In this document: positions 1 through 6,046 of the stretch, piece after piece
Position numbering within the stretch: position 1 is the first letter of the stretch
How the letters are laid out: the number at the start of each line of letters is the position of its first letter
Source: Paenibacillus sp.
Lineage (GTDB): Bacteria > Bacillota > Bacilli > Paenibacillales > Paenibacillaceae
Direction: 5' to 3'
DNA length: 6,096 bases
Assembly (NCBI GenBank): GCA_029256665.1
Contig: JAQSXN010000265.1
Span: forward strand, 1-6,096
The notes under the pieces: generated by a model
What the model saw: only the letters and a program-made list of their open reading frames with translations
Database searches by the model: none
What the model was told of the DNA's origin: nothing
Made by a program: the position numbers and the translations under genes

Positions 1-180
1 GTATTTCGCCATTTGCTCCTGCACGTATTGTATAGCTTGTTTACGGGTTAGCAACACAATCTTCCCATCTTCCATATGGAGCATTAATTCATCTCCGATA
101 TCGATGCCAAGCTCTTTCCTAACATCAGCTGGGATGACTACGCGCCCTCCCTCTCCAAGTTTGACCGGGAATTGATTCAA
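1..180 (-). CDS. AbrB/MazE/SpoVT-type DNA-binding protein, 3' end beyond window
   Basis: Sixty codons are visible and the frame is still open at base 1. The product begins MNQFPVKLGEGGRVVIPADV, followed by RKELGI and GDELMLHMEDGKIVL. This is the swapped-hairpin AbrB fold signature: a V-x-L-x-x-G-R-V-V-I-P strand, a short helix, then the GD-x-L strand pair. Such domains dimerise and bind DNA, either as transition-state regulators or as antitoxins that repress their own operon. I chose the TTG start at 180 because GGAGGT (187-192) sits six bases upstream. An in-frame ATG at 207 exists but would put that ribosome binding site inside the gene. The residues after the domain (RKQAIQYVQEQMAKY) begin a helical tail like those of VapB/MazE-type antitoxins, so a toxin gene could follow outside the window; that is inference. 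The domain call is strong, the exact role is open. Confidence 0.85.
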   Translation of the reverse strand, partial: MNQFPVKLGEGGRVVIPADVRKELGIDIGDELMLHMEDGKIVLLTRKQAIQYVQEQMAKY

Positions 181-230
181 AGTGGCACCTCCAAATGGTA
201 ATGTCATCTGTATTTATACATGCCATTACT

Positions 231-259
231 ATTATCGCATGTCACACGATTCGACACAA
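231..259 (-). promoter_or_regulatory. Candidate sigma-A promoter for the AbrB-type gene
   Basis: On the minus strand TTGTGT (254-259) is followed after 17 bases by GATAAT (231-236), which carries a TG one base upstream (extended -10, TGCGATAAT). The expected start near 224 leaves a leader of about 45 bases before the TTG start at 180. It lies between the operon terminator and the AbrB-type gene, so that gene can be transcribed independently. Pattern match only. Confidence 0.5.
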
Positions 260-295
260 CGATGTTTTAACAGGGGGTTCCCTTCGAAAATGGAG

Positions 296-324
296 AAAAC
301 CCGCCATCCTTAACGGACGGCGGG
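296..324 (-). terminator. Intrinsic terminator of the sugar-uptake operon
   Basis: On the minus strand CCCGCCGTCC (315-324) pairs with GGATGGCGGG (300-309) over ten base pairs with one G-U wobble. The loop is five bases and TTTTCT follows. It lies 90 bases beyond the stop of the GH18 gene and ahead of the promoter of the next gene, so it is the natural end of the four-gene unit. Confidence 0.85.
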
Positions 325-376
325 TCCTAATAGCCAAAGCTCGGCCCTTTACGTGTCCCTCCGACAGGCTCGGGCT
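325..376 (-). repeat. Degenerate copy of the second permease gene's 3' end
   Basis: Read on the minus strand, this stretch encodes SPSLSEGHVKG, against NPNLSEGSVKG at the C-terminus of the permease encoded at 3087-2185. A 12-base core (CCTGTCGGAGGG; 357-368 here, 2201-2212 there) is identical, and about 27 of 35 bases match around it. Weaker similarity (GAG, a T run, GCTA, AGGA) continues past the permease stop to about 2162. The copy has no stop at the matching place and no recognisable permease sequence before it. It lies between the GH18 stop and the operon terminator. It may be a duplicated junction or the remnant of a former permease gene. The match is short, so chance is not excluded. 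Confidence 0.4.
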
Positions 377-413
377 ATGAGTATGAGGCCTGGCCCTGTT
401 CGTCTCTCCTTAA

Positions 414-2024
414 CTAACTCGCTTGCTCCCCAACGAGCTCCCAATCCGAAGCGGTGTAGTTGCCCATGTGCCAGAGCGACACGCCCTTCAGTCCGTAATA
501 TTTGGCGAGCCAAATCTTCTTCTCGATGCTTTGCGAATCCTCGTAATACAAGACATGGCTGCCCCTGGCATCCTTAAACTCCGCTTTCGTCAGCAAATAC
601 GGCATGGACCAAGTCTTCTCGACGCCCGGCATCGCCAGCCGCTTCTCCACGTCCGCGATACTCGGCTTTAAGGCCGTGCCGGTCACGCCGTTCGGCGCCG
701 TGATCCACTGGTTGGCTTGTTTGGAAACGCCCAGTACAAGCTTCTCTTTCGGAATCGATTGCAGCGCCGTTTGGACGGTGTCGTTCACGAGGGGCAGCGG
801 CGCCGACGGCAGCATGCCGTCGTTATGCGTGAAATCGTAAGCCATCAGGATGACCGTATCGGCCAGTTTGCCGATGGCTCCCAGGTCGTAACCTTTATAA
901 TAATAGGTTGGCGGTATGGCCACCGATAAGGTTAACGTGCCTAATTGCGCCTTAAGCTCCTTCAAAAAGCCCACGAAATCCGCCGCGCTCCCCGCTTCCT
1001 TCAGCCCCTCGAAATCGATGCTGACGCCAGTGAACGAATAAGCCGGGTTGTTCAGCGTCGCGAGCAGGGACGCGATAAACGTCTGCCGCGCGGGCAGGTC
1101 CTTCAGAAAATCCTTCAAATTCGCCGCGGCGGAAAACACCATCAGTTCTTTTGTCGCGCCGGCCTTGTCCGCGGCCTCGATCGCTTCCCCGTACCCGCCA
1201 GGAATTTTATATTCCGTCGTGCTTGTATTCAACGCTGCGGAACCCGCCCCGTCGTACTGCAGATGCGACCAGCCGTAGATTACGTCGGACAGCTTATCCA
1301 TCTGGCCGATCGCCGGGTAGGATTGGATAGCGTAATAGCCGGTGAAATCGACCTTCTGCCCGGAAACACGGCTATCGAGCAGCCGATAAATAACGGCAGC
1401 GGCCTGCTTGCGGATGAGCGGCGTACGCGGCTTGAAGCCGTTCGGATCTCCTTCCATGATGCCGAGACGCGTCGCGTAATAAACATAAGGCTGCATGGCC
1501 GCGTCGATGGTCAAAGCATCCTTGAACGCGCGCGCGTCCCGTTCCTTCTTCCACTCCGCGGCAAGCCACTGCTCGCGCGTCTCTTCGTCCGCCGCCTCCA
1601 GCTGCGACACGCCGATCAACATCGCGACCTCTTGCCGCGTAATCGTCTGCGAAGGCTGAACGTTTCCTTTTGAATCTAGCAAACTAGCAATCCAACCGCG
1701 CTCATAGGCAACGGAAATATACGGCGCGGACCAACGATCCTTCGCCACGTCGGCGGGGACGCGGCCTACGGAGGCGCGTTCGGCTTGCGCGGCCACGACG
1801 AGCAGCTTTAAGAACGCTTCCCGCGATAGGTCGGCTCTAGGACGATACGTCCGATCCTCGTAACCGTTAATAATGCCGAGCGCGGACAACGTGTAGATCG
1901 GCTCCTTGGCATAATCGTTTTCTTCGTCCTTGAACGGCAGCAGCTGGACGTCGTAGGCATAGGCTTGACTTGCGAACAAAAGGGCCATGACGACCGTTAA
2001 TAACAGCACTTTCGATAACTTCAA
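414..2024 (-). CDS. Secreted SLH-anchored glycoside hydrolase, family 18 (YaaH-like)
   Basis: The predicted 536-residue protein has a signal peptide (about 1-23, ending AYA). Three SLH domains follow at about 24-80, 81-141 and 159-219; they carry the SREAF, TRQEV and IRKQA signatures that usually contact pyruvylated wall polymer. A GH18 barrel spans about 226-529. The barrel shows TGVSIDFE with the probable catalytic Glu339 and assisting Asp337, MAYD at 394-397, and GVSLWHMGN near the end (514-522). The reduced DxxDxDxE motif (first two Asp replaced by Thr and Ser) resembles spore-cortex and wall glycosidases of the YaaH/SleL branch more than classical chitinases. Expected activity is cleavage of GlcNAc-containing beta-1,4 glycans at the cell surface; the substrate is unproven. 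The TTG start at 2024 has GAGAGGAGAA just upstream and puts the signal peptide at the N-terminus. An in-frame TTG at 2117 would add 31 residues before it. The gene follows permease 2 by 160 bases with no terminator between, so co-transcription is likely. Confidence 0.88.
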   Translation of the reverse strand: MKLSKVLLLTVVMALLFASQAYAYDVQLLPFKDEENDYAKEPIYTLSALGIINGYEDRTYRPRADLSREAFLKLLVVAAQAERASVGRVPADVAKDRWSAPYISVAYERGWIASLLDSKGNVQPSQTITRQEVAMLIGVSQLEAADEETREQWLAAEWKKERDARAFKDALTIDAAMQPYVYYATRLGIMEGDPNGFKPRTPLIRKQAAAVIYRLLDSRVSGQKVDFTGYYAIQSYPAIGQMDKLSDVIYGWSHLQYDGAGSAALNTSTTEYKIPGGYGEAIEAADKAGATKELMVFSAAANLKDFLKDLPARQTFIASLLATLNNPAYSFTGVSIDFEGLKEAGSAADFVGFLKELKAQLGTLTLSVAIPPTYYYKGYDLGAIGKLADTVILMAYDFTHNDGMLPSAPLPLVNDTVQTALQSIPKEKLVLGVSKQANQWITAPNGVTGTALKPSIADVEKRLAMPGVEKTWSMPYLLTKAEFKDARGSHVLYYEDSQSIEKKIWLAKYYGLKGVSLWHMGNYTASDWELVGEQAS

Positions 2025-2030
2025 TTCCGG

Positions 2031-2040
2031 TTCTCCTCTC
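2031..2040 (-). promoter_or_regulatory. Ribosome binding site that sets the GH18 start
   Basis: GAGAGGAGAA lies about seven bases before TTG 2024 and selects it over TTG 2117. The upstream TTG has only a weaker GGAG about six bases before it and would leave some 44 residues ahead of the hydrophobic signal core. Confidence 0.7.
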
Positions 2041-2184
2041 GACGGCCTCTCTTTAATAACCACCGAGAAGTAAGACGCGAAATTAAAGCGGTTAGTTGCG
2101 CTCCAAAATAAACCCAATTAGCTCTCCATCATACCGGCACCGGGCGGTTGGGCATAAAAAGCTCCTCTTAGCGGTCGCAAAAAC

Positions 2185-3087
2185 TCATCCCTTCACGCTG
2201 CCCTCCGACAGGTTCGGGTTGACGAATTGCTTTTGGAAAATGACGAAGATCGCGATAATCGGCATCAGCGCCATCATGGAAGCCGCGAAAAACAAGCCGT
2301 AATAGGTCGCATATTGGCCGCGGAACAGTTGCAACGCGATTGGCAATGTTCGCTGTGCCTCCGTCTTGATGAGCGTGAGCGCCAGTATGAACTCGTCCCA
2401 GGTACCGGAGAACGCGAAGATGCCGAGAGTGCCAATGGCCGGAAGCGATAACGGGATGTAGATCGCGCGGAAGATCGTCCAGCGGTTGCCGCCGTCGATG
2501 ACGATGGATTCTTCCAGCTCCGTCGGAATTCGCTCGAAGAACCCCCTAAGGAAAAACGTGCTGCCAACCACGCCCGTGCTAATATAGACCAGGATCAGAC
2601 CGGAGTAGGTATCGACGAGTCCGAGCGACTTCACGATGGTGAACTGCGGGATGATGTTGAGAATAGCCGGGACGAACATGGAGAACAGAAACAGCTTGAA
2701 CAGAAATTCCTTGCCCGGAAACGGGAATCTCGCGAACGCGTAAGCGGTCGAGCAAGCCAGCGAGAGGGAAAGCACCATCGTCGCCGAAGAGACGAACAGG
2801 CTGTTGACGAAATAGCTGGAGAAGTTGTTTTTGTTCCACGCCTCGACGTAATTGACCAGCGTCTTCTCGCCGTGAAGCAGCTTATATGGGCTCGGCAGGC
2901 TGAAGTTGTCGGTGGTGATCGACGTCAAAATCATATAGACGAACGGCCCGATGACGAAGCCGATGCCGAGCACGAGCACGATGTGCGCGAGCCAGACGGC
3001 CATTCGATTGGCGCGTCCTGGCCGATTCCGGTTCGCTCTCTGGACGTTGGTTTCGGCGGCAGGTTTCGCCGGTGCGGCAGTATTCAT
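2185..3087 (-). CDS. Carbohydrate ABC transporter permease, MalG type (CUT1)
   Basis: This 300-residue inner-membrane subunit would form the translocation channel with the permease encoded just upstream. About six hydrophobic segments are visible, at roughly 31-56, 93-118, 128-150, 160-182, 213-240 and 262-285. The cytoplasmic EAA loop lies at about 190-211 (ELEESIVIDGG, then IFRAIYIPLSLP), with the DGG core where the family has DGA; it docks onto the ATPase. The C-terminus NLSEGSVKG is the usual ending of this family. The first 28 residues are unusually Ala/Pro/Arg/Asn-rich and polar, a soluble tail before the first membrane segment. The ATG at 3087 is preceded by AAAGGAGA seven bases away. 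It starts 43 bases after permease 1 ends, so the two are surely co-transcribed. The transported sugar is not determinable from sequence. Confidence 0.95.
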   Translation of the reverse strand: MNTAAPAKPAAETNVQRANRNRPGRANRMAVWLAHIVLVLGIGFVIGPFVYMILTSITTDNFSLPSPYKLLHGEKTLVNYVEAWNKNNFSSYFVNSLFVSSATMVLSLSLACSTAYAFARFPFPGKEFLFKLFLFSMFVPAILNIIPQFTIVKSLGLVDTYSGLILVYISTGVVGSTFFLRGFFERIPTELEESIVIDGGNRWTIFRAIYIPLSLPAIGTLGIFAFSGTWDEFILALTLIKTEAQRTLPIALQLFRGQYATYYGLFFAASMMALMPIIAIFVIFQKQFVNPNLSEGSVKG

Positions 3088-3130
3088 GCGGATGTCTCCT
3101 TTCTTACGATGCGCGGGCGTACGGCCTGCG

Positions 3131-4036
3131 TTAATATTCGATCCGTTCTTTGCCGAACGTCCGCTGGTTGCCGTAGGTAATCACGAAGATGAGCAGACCC
3201 AGCATGACGCTGATCGCGGCGCCGTAGCCGAAATCGAAATATTCGAAGGCGTGCTTGAACATATAGGTGTTGACCAGATGCGTGGAATCCAGCGGGCCGC
3301 CTTTTGTGATGAGGAACACCTGGATAAACGCCTGGAACGCGCCGATGATGAGGTTGATCACGACGTAAGCGGTCATGGTCCGCATCAGCGGAAGCGTAAT
3401 GTGGATAAAAGCCGTCGGTCCTCTGGCTCCGTCGATCTGCGCCGCCTCGTACAGCGATTTCGGTATCGATTGAAGCGCGGCGAGATACATGATCATCACC
3501 CAGCCGACGCCCTTCCAGATGCTGAGCAGCCAGATCACCACGTTGGCGCTCCAGGTGTTTTGCAGCCAGGCGACCGGTTCCTTCGCAATGCGCAGCACGT
3601 CCGTGAGCAAGTAATTGACCACGCCGCTGCTGCCGTCGCTGAACAAAAATTGAAACAGGTAGCTGACGACAATCCACGAGCTGATGACGGGCAAATAATA
3701 GACGAGCCGGAAAAACACCTTGAATCGAATGAATTGCAAGTTGATCATCATTGCCGCGAGAATGCCGAGCACCCATTGACCGGGCACCGTCACGATTGCG
3801 AACAGCACGGTATTTCGGAACGCGATCCAAACGTTAGGGTCGTTAAATAACTTCTTATAGTTGTCGAAGCCAAGGAACACGCTTTGCTCCGGCTTGATGA
3901 CTTTGTATTCGAAGAAGCTGATGTGGATCCCCTTCACGAGCGGATACAGGACGAACACGCAGGTCATGACGAAACCAAGCGCCAGGAACGGCGCAACCTG
4001 GATATATTGCTTGAGCGCTCTGCTCACTTTGTTCAT
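3131..4036 (-). CDS. Carbohydrate ABC transporter permease, MalF/UgpA type (CUT1)
   Basis: This 301-residue membrane subunit pairs with the MalG-type subunit downstream. It has a hydrophobic segment at about 13-35 followed by a periplasm-type loop with FLGFDNYKKLF (54-64), typical of MalF/UgpA/LacF proteins. Further segments lie at about 72-99, 107-132, 166-188, 222-245 and 270-290. The EAA loop is textbook: YEAAQIDGA (196-204) and FIHITLPLM (210-218). The ITKGGPLDST stretch (243-252) is also a family hallmark. It has the roughly 300-residue length of short CUT1 MalF-like subunits and lacks the long periplasmic insert of E. coli MalF. The ATG at 4036 follows AGGAGG with about ten bases between, a slightly wide spacing. 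Upstream is a 399-base gap with an intrinsic terminator, so it probably depends on read-through from the binding-protein gene. Confidence 0.96.
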   Translation of the reverse strand: MNKVSRALKQYIQVAPFLALGFVMTCVFVLYPLVKGIHISFFEYKVIKPEQSVFLGFDNYKKLFNDPNVWIAFRNTVLFAIVTVPGQWVLGILAAMMINLQFIRFKVFFRLVYYLPVISSWIVVSYLFQFLFSDGSSGVVNYLLTDVLRIAKEPVAWLQNTWSANVVIWLLSIWKGVGWVMIMYLAALQSIPKSLYEAAQIDGARGPTAFIHITLPLMRTMTAYVVINLIIGAFQAFIQVFLITKGGPLDSTHLVNTYMFKHAFEYFDFGYGAAISVMLGLLIFVITYGNQRTFGKERIEY

Positions 4037-4131
4037 GTCTGGTTAACCTCCTAGCGGCTAAAACGTATATCATCCCCGCAGCAGTAGTCTCCACAAGCGG
4101 CGAGGCGGCTTCACTGCGGACGTGCAAGAGA

Positions 4132-4151
4132 TGCCGCGTCGCATCGCGGCA
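4132..4151. other. 7-bp GC-rich hairpin in the permease leader
   Basis: TGCCGCG (4132-4138) and CGCGGCA (4145-4151) form a perfect inverted repeat around a six-base loop. On the plus strand ATTCTTTTA follows, giving a weak terminator-like arrangement for any opposing transcript. On the minus strand it would be a stable stem in the permease 5' leader, with no T tract after it. An alternative stem, GATGC with GCATC, overlaps and excludes it. Confidence 0.4.
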
Positions 4152-4247
4152 ATTCTTTTAATTGAAGGCAGCCGTTTTAGGGCAAATAGCGGCTATGGCA
4201 ACCGTTACAGATTGGCGGTATCTGGCTCACCGCGCTTACCATTTAAG

Positions 4248-4280
4248 AAAAAACGGCGGCCGGTCTCGCCGGTCGCCGCC
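4248..4280 (-). terminator. Internal intrinsic terminator after the binding-protein gene
   Basis: On the minus strand GGCGG (4276-4280), a three-base bulge and CCGG (4269-4272) pair across a five-base loop with CCGG and CCGCC (4255-4263), and GTTTTTTC follows. It lies 155 bases beyond the binding-protein stop and 211 bases before the first permease. Partial termination here would leave more binding-protein than permease mRNA, as is common in importer operons; the leak rate cannot be judged from sequence. Confidence 0.75.
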
Positions 4281-4435
4281 ACTTTATTCAGGCTTGCCGG
4301 GCCTGCTGCCGGGGACAGGTCGACGGCAACAACCAACGAAGCCTTTTCGCGGAAGCCCATCAAAAATCGTTTCATCGTAAGCGGCCTAACTTAGGGCAAC
4401 TTTCATCCTGACCCCGTCCTATCAGGCCAACAAAG

Positions 4436-5785
4436 CTACTTTTTCAGCAGCGCGTCAATCTCCGCTGCCGCCTTATCCAGCGCGTCCTTGGCCGATGCCT
4501 CCTTGCGGAGCGCGGTTTCGAACGCCTTGCCGAACACGTCGCTGATCTGGTTCCAGTTCGCGCTTGGCGTGCGCGCCCATGCCGTCTCCATTTCGGCTAC
4601 GTAAGCTCCGAGGTAATACACGCCTTTCAGTTCCTCCGCGTTCGCGGCGGCAACGTTCGTCGGAATCGCGCCCGTCTTCACCGCCATTAACGTCTGGATT
4701 TCCGGCGTCAGCATGAACTGCGTGAACGTCCAAGCCGCCTCCGGCTGTTTCGCTCCTTCGAAGATGACCATGTTCTGACCGCCGATAACGGAGTGGCTTG
4801 ATCCGTCCGGTCCGTTCGGCATTTTGGCCGGAATCATATTGTCCTTGACGGCATCACCCAGAATGCTGAAGAACCATGGGCCTTCGTTAATCATCATATA
4901 ACTGGCAGGCTTGCCTTCCTCGCCGCGCAGCCCTTCCCACGTGCCCGGCTGTCCGCCGAGAATCGGAGGAGCCAGCAGGCCTTCATCGTTCCAGCCGATG
5001 ATCGTCTCCAGCGCCTTCACGCTAGCGTCGCTGTTGAGATGACCCGTCGCCGTCGTGTAGTTGTCGTCGGTAATGCGGCCGCCCAGCGACCAGAACCACG
5101 GCGGCATGTTCCAAGCGTCCGGACCGCCGATCGTAATGCCGAATTTGCCTTTCGCTTTCAGATTGCGGGCGAGCGCTACCAATTCGTCGATCGTCGCCGG
5201 CGGCGCCGATGCTCCCGCCTCCGCCAACAACTCTTTGTTGTAGATCGCGATTTTTGTATTCGTGTCGAGCGGCACGCCGTAGTAGCTGCCGTCATAGAAG
5301 TTCGTGGACATCGGCCCCTTGAAGGAATCCGCCACGACCTGGTCGAAGCCGGGGAAGCCGTCTACCTTCTGCAGCACGCCTTCCTTCGCCATTCTCGGAA
5401 TCCACGTATTGTCCATCCGCATGACGTCCGGCACCGCGCCGCCAGCCGCCGCCGTTATGACCTGCTGATCCAGGTTCTCGGTCGGCATGCGGGTCGCCTT
5501 CACCGTTATTTGCGGAAACTTCTCGTTGAACTTCGGCATGACTTCCTCGAGCAGCACCTTTTCTTCGCCTTCGCCGAACGCGTGCCAGAATTCGATCGTG
5601 ACGGGCTCCGCGGGCTTCTCTGTCGCCTTTGCCGTTTCCTCCGCCGCCGGCTTGGTCGGCTCGCTAGTCGCCGTCCCGTTCCCTCCGTTGCTTCCGTTAT
5701 TGCCGCCGCTGCACGCGGCCAGCACCATGATAGCCGCAAGCCCTGCTACCATGGGTTTGGTAGCCGTTTTGATGTTCAGCTTCAT
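4436..5785 (-). CDS. Extracellular sugar-binding lipoprotein of a CUT1 ABC importer
   Basis: The 449-residue protein has a short Lys-containing N-terminus, a hydrophobic stretch and a lipobox VLAAC with Cys25 as the lipidated residue. It would therefore be tethered to the outer face of the membrane. A flexible low-complexity linker follows: Gly/Asn/Ser at about 26-37, then Thr/Glu/Pro/Lys/Ala to about 61. The binding domain starts at VTIEFWHAFG, the usual opening of MalE/UgpB-like proteins. Other family features are PDVMRMDNTWIPRMAKEG, YGVPLDTNTKIAIYNKELL, INEGPWFF and the C-terminal FTQFMLTPEIQ region. The ligand is probably an oligosaccharide; the many Trp residues fit a sugar site but do not identify it. 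I chose ATG 5785 because GGAGGGG lies eight bases upstream. An in-frame ATG at 5824 would add 13 residues, lacks a ribosome binding site and overlaps the -10 box. It is the first gene of the operon. Confidence 0.95.
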   Translation of the reverse strand: MKLNIKTATKPMVAGLAAIMVLAACSGGNNGSNGGNGTATSEPTKPAAEETAKATEKPAEPVTIEFWHAFGEGEEKVLLEEVMPKFNEKFPQITVKATRMPTENLDQQVITAAAGGAVPDVMRMDNTWIPRMAKEGVLQKVDGFPGFDQVVADSFKGPMSTNFYDGSYYGVPLDTNTKIAIYNKELLAEAGASAPPATIDELVALARNLKAKGKFGITIGGPDAWNMPPWFWSLGGRITDDNYTTATGHLNSDASVKALETIIGWNDEGLLAPPILGGQPGTWEGLRGEEGKPASYMMINEGPWFFSILGDAVKDNMIPAKMPNGPDGSSHSVIGGQNMVIFEGAKQPEAAWTFTQFMLTPEIQTLMAVKTGAIPTNVAAANAEELKGVYYLGAYVAEMETAWARTPSANWNQISDVFGKAFETALRKEASAKDALDKAAAEIDALLKK

Positions 5786-5793
5786 CTCTTGAT

Positions 5794-5800
5794 CCCCTCC
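5794..5800 (-). promoter_or_regulatory. Ribosome binding site of the binding-protein gene
   Basis: GGAGGGG on the minus strand, eight bases before ATG 5785, is a strong match to the 16S rRNA tail. It decides the start against the ATG at 5824. Confidence 0.85.
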
Positions 5801-5809
5801 ATCGATGTG

Positions 5810-5823
5810 TGAGTACGCTTTCA
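5810..5823 (-). promoter_or_regulatory. Candidate cre site (CcpA operator) over the transcription start
   Basis: TGAAAGCGTACTCA on the minus strand agrees with the cre consensus TGWNANCGNTNWCA except at position 10 (A for T). It begins at the last base of the TATAAT box and spans the expected start point. CcpA with phosphorylated HPr would there block initiation when preferred sugars are present, which suits a sugar-import operon. A local LacI-family repressor could recognise a similar site. Confidence 0.65.
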
Positions 5824-5828
5824 TTATA
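5823..5828 (-). promoter_or_regulatory. -10 box of the sugar-uptake operon promoter
   Basis: A perfect TATAAT lies 37 bases before the ATG at 5785, placing the start point near 5816 and giving a leader of about 30 bases. No TTGACA-like -35 is present at 16-18 bases spacing; the sequence there (around 5846-5851) reads CGGAGG. The poor -35 suggests activation by a regulator, for example an AraC-type or two-component protein, but no such gene is in the window. Confidence 0.6.
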
Positions 5829-5929
5829 GGGCTGCAGACAGAGGTCCTCCGATTGACTAACTACTTCTTTTGGTGCGTTTTATTCATTGGTTCGCGAGGT
5901 AATCAGGATTTTCCAGTACAAACGGTGCT

Positions 5930-5954
5930 TTTTTCTCCGAAGTTCGGAAAAAAA
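5930..5954. other. Inverted repeat with 5' T and 3' A tracts
   Basis: The T run ending in TCCGA (5930-5940) pairs with TCGG and an A run (5944-5954) over 11 positions, with one C-A mismatch on the plus strand that becomes a G-U pair in minus-strand RNA. Because the T tract precedes and the A tract follows the stem on both strands, it is not a canonical terminator. It lies about 105 bases upstream of the -10 box, and its role is unknown. Confidence 0.45.
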
Positions 5955-5969
5955 GAAACCGCTTATTAG

Positions 5970-6042
5970 TTCCAGCCGCCTTAGGCCGCCCCACCACCTG
6001 CAACGATACTTTTTAGGCTTTTTAGCGCTACTGCTCCTTCAC
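5970..6042 (-). repeat. Intergenic repeat, copy B (73 bases, expanded)
   Basis: On the minus strand it reads AAGGAGCAGTAGCGCTAAAA, then TATCGTTGCAG, then GGCGGCTGGAA. Relative to copy A it has two insertions: a nine-base doubling of the CTAAAAAG block, and about 17-18 bases rich in G (GTGGTGGGGCGGCC) before the final GGCGGCTGGAA. Both copies contain the palindrome TAGCGCTA. No coding sequence is apparent here. Confidence 0.75.
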
Positions 6043-6046
6043 TCGC

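Larger units (their letters stand above)
4037..4435 (-). other. 399-base intergenic leader between binding protein and permeases
   Basis: No convincing gene is present. On the minus strand it holds, in order, short imperfect hairpins after the binding-protein stop, the intrinsic terminator at 4248-4280, and then about 210 bases ahead of permease 1 that include a 7-bp hairpin at 4132-4151. I see no good -35/-10 pair between the terminator and permease 1, so the permeases most likely depend on read-through or on an RNA processing site. The leader is long enough for regulation, but I could not match it to a known riboswitch. Confidence 0.5.

Noticed and set aside
945..1673. 242-codon plus-strand open frame opposite the GH18 gene
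   Set aside because: It is an Arg-rich antisense shadow with no domain; the minus frame has clear SLH and GH18 motifs.
2951..3850. 299-codon plus-strand open frame opposite both permease genes
   Set aside because: It crosses the gap between two well-supported permeases and its product is a charged His/Asp/Arg-rich shadow.
4195..4250. Minus-strand GAGCCAGATACCGCC resembling the 3' part of a cobalamin riboswitch
   Set aside because: The B12 box (GCCACTG) and the rest of the riboswitch core are missing upstream, where the terminator stem lies instead.
4215..4382. Minus-strand open frame of about 55 codons starting MKRFLMGF in the 4037-4435 gap
   Set aside because: It has no ribosome binding site, runs through the intrinsic terminator stem and resembles no family I know.
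5039..5812. Long plus-strand open frame (257 codons) opposite the binding-protein gene
   Set aside because: It is Arg-rich, has no family signature and mirrors the codon pattern of the real minus-strand gene.
5928..5955. T/A-flanked hairpin considered as a terminator
   Set aside because: On both strands the T tract precedes and the A tract follows the stem, the reverse of an intrinsic terminator.
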